Source: Luteimonas rhizosphaerae (lineage in GTDB: Bacteria; Pseudomonadota; Gammaproteobacteria; Xanthomonadales; Xanthomonadaceae). From it: a stretch of 64,000 nt of DNA. The position numbers and the translations under genes are program-made. The stretch covers positions 62,001-126,000 of the forward strand of contig NZ_NRQR01000020.1 of the NCBI RefSeq assembly GCF_002849595.1, in the 5' to 3' direction. Shown here piece after piece: positions 63,589 through 64,000 of this stretch (within the stretch, counting starts at the first letter, position 1; every line of letters starts with the position of its first letter). The notes under the pieces were generated by a model. The model did no database searches. It was given only the letters and a program-made list of their open reading frames with translations, and was not told the origin of the DNA.

Positions 63589-64000
63589 CTACGGTGCCGG
63601 CGGCTCCGGGTCGGCAGCCAGCCGCCAGCATCCTTCGTACGCTTCGAAGACATACGAATTGCCCTCGGACATGCCGTAGCGATAACGCACGAGGTACGTG
63701 TTGTCTTCAGGCTTCACGTCGAGCAGCAAAGGCGTCGAATCGACTTTTCCCCCAGCGTCCACGTAGTGGAACGCGCCACCCTCGTAGCGAACGTTGAAAC
63801 CCGTATATGCGCCGTTGCGCACTAGCACCTCGCGCGGAAAGTCGCCCTCGTTGTTCGAGTTCAACTCGACCACACGCACCAGAGGAACGGTGAATGCCAC
63901 CCGGGTGGCCTCGTTGGCGGCGAACACCGACAAAAACTCGTCGAATGTGGACGCCGGGCAAGCGAGCGGCTGCGCGGCCGTCGAGAGCACCTCCTGCGAT
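63589..64000 (-). CDS. hypothetical protein, 5' end outside the window
   Basis: The 3' part (about 137 codons) of a gene entering from the right edge. The visible protein contains CPASTFDEFLSVFAANEATR, VAFTVPLVRVVELN and VRYEGGAFHYVDAGGKVDST, ending with an aromatic YVFEAYEGCWRLAADPEP. It looks like a small periplasmic or lipoprotein-type domain with two cysteines, but neither the start nor any signal is visible. No family is recognised. Confidence 0.6.
   Translation of the reverse strand, partial: SQEVLSTAAQPLACPASTFDEFLSVFAANEATRVAFTVPLVRVVELNSNNEGDFPREVLVRNGAYTGFNVRYEGGAFHYVDAGGKVDSTPLLLDVKPEDNTYLVRYRYGMSEGNSYVFEAYEGCWRLAADPEPPAP

Overview
The window is very GC-rich, densely coding bacterial chromosome, almost certainly from a gammaproteobacterium of the Xanthomonadaceae/Lysobacteraceae (Luteimonas/Lysobacter-like). 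This is inferred from gene content: a TonB-dependent receptor / SapC / cupin-like / tryptophan-halogenase locus, a YadGH-type ABC exporter, YehS, FocA-like YfdC, MotAB, several c-di-GMP proteins and many short secreted proteins. I see no rRNA, tRNA, CRISPR array, insertion sequence or prophage gene.

Layout. 1-9.1 kb: the start of a membrane protein gene (cut by the window edge), a SlyB-like glycine-zipper protein, a secreted two-part protein, a YadGH-like ABC exporter, VOC and SnoaL proteins, a TrmY-like methyltransferase, YehS, a lipoprotein and a DUF421 membrane protein. 9.1-15.4 kb: a lipocalin-like protein, a paralogue of the secreted protein at 1.25 kb, a CPBP membrane protease, a DUF1206 protein, a membrane-anchored glycerophosphodiesterase with a probable C-terminal frameshift, and a PAS-GGDEF diguanylate cyclase. 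15.4-24.8 kb: a GAF/degenerate-GGDEF/EAL phosphodiesterase, a CHAD protein, a PQQ-type sugar dehydrogenase and a PaoABC-like periplasmic molybdenum aldehyde oxidase operon whose large subunit has an out-of-frame internal deletion, next to an AraC regulator. 25-28.3 kb: a GST, and a lipocalin/SDR pair divergent from a LysR regulator.

28.3-40.1 kb is the most unusual part. A 1242-residue protein fuses an NRPS adenylation domain, a peptidyl carrier domain and an alpha-oxoamine-synthase PLP domain, followed by an unassigned C-terminal domain. Upstream, on the same strand, is an operon-like array for a TonB-dependent receptor, SapC, a cupin/JmjC-like oxygenase, a flavin-dependent tryptophan halogenase and a DUF6445 protein. 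Its presumed promoter carries a perfectly placed LacI-type palindrome.

40.3-47.6 kb: a formate/nitrite-type transporter, LysR divergent from a YcaC-like hydrolase, a MoaF-like/SnoaL fusion, a DUF5694 protein, a LysE exporter, and an aldo/keto reductase divergent from a TetR regulator with candidate operators between them. 47.7-50.8 kb: a Tat-exported Gfo/Idh/MocA oxidoreductase and a 514-residue protein of unknown function. 50.9-55.9 kb: a FecR/OmpA/CHASE2-HD-GYP operon divergent from a double-FHA membrane protein, then an FKBP lipoprotein. 56-58.3 kb: motA-motB with a candidate FliA promoter. 58.4-64 kb: an FMN reductase, a YheO/DauR-like regulator divergent from an M61 peptidase, a methyltransferase carrying a signal peptide, and a degraded right end with a frameshifted small gene and a gene cut by the window edge. 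Gene calls rest on reading the translations and sequence by eye; no database search was possible.
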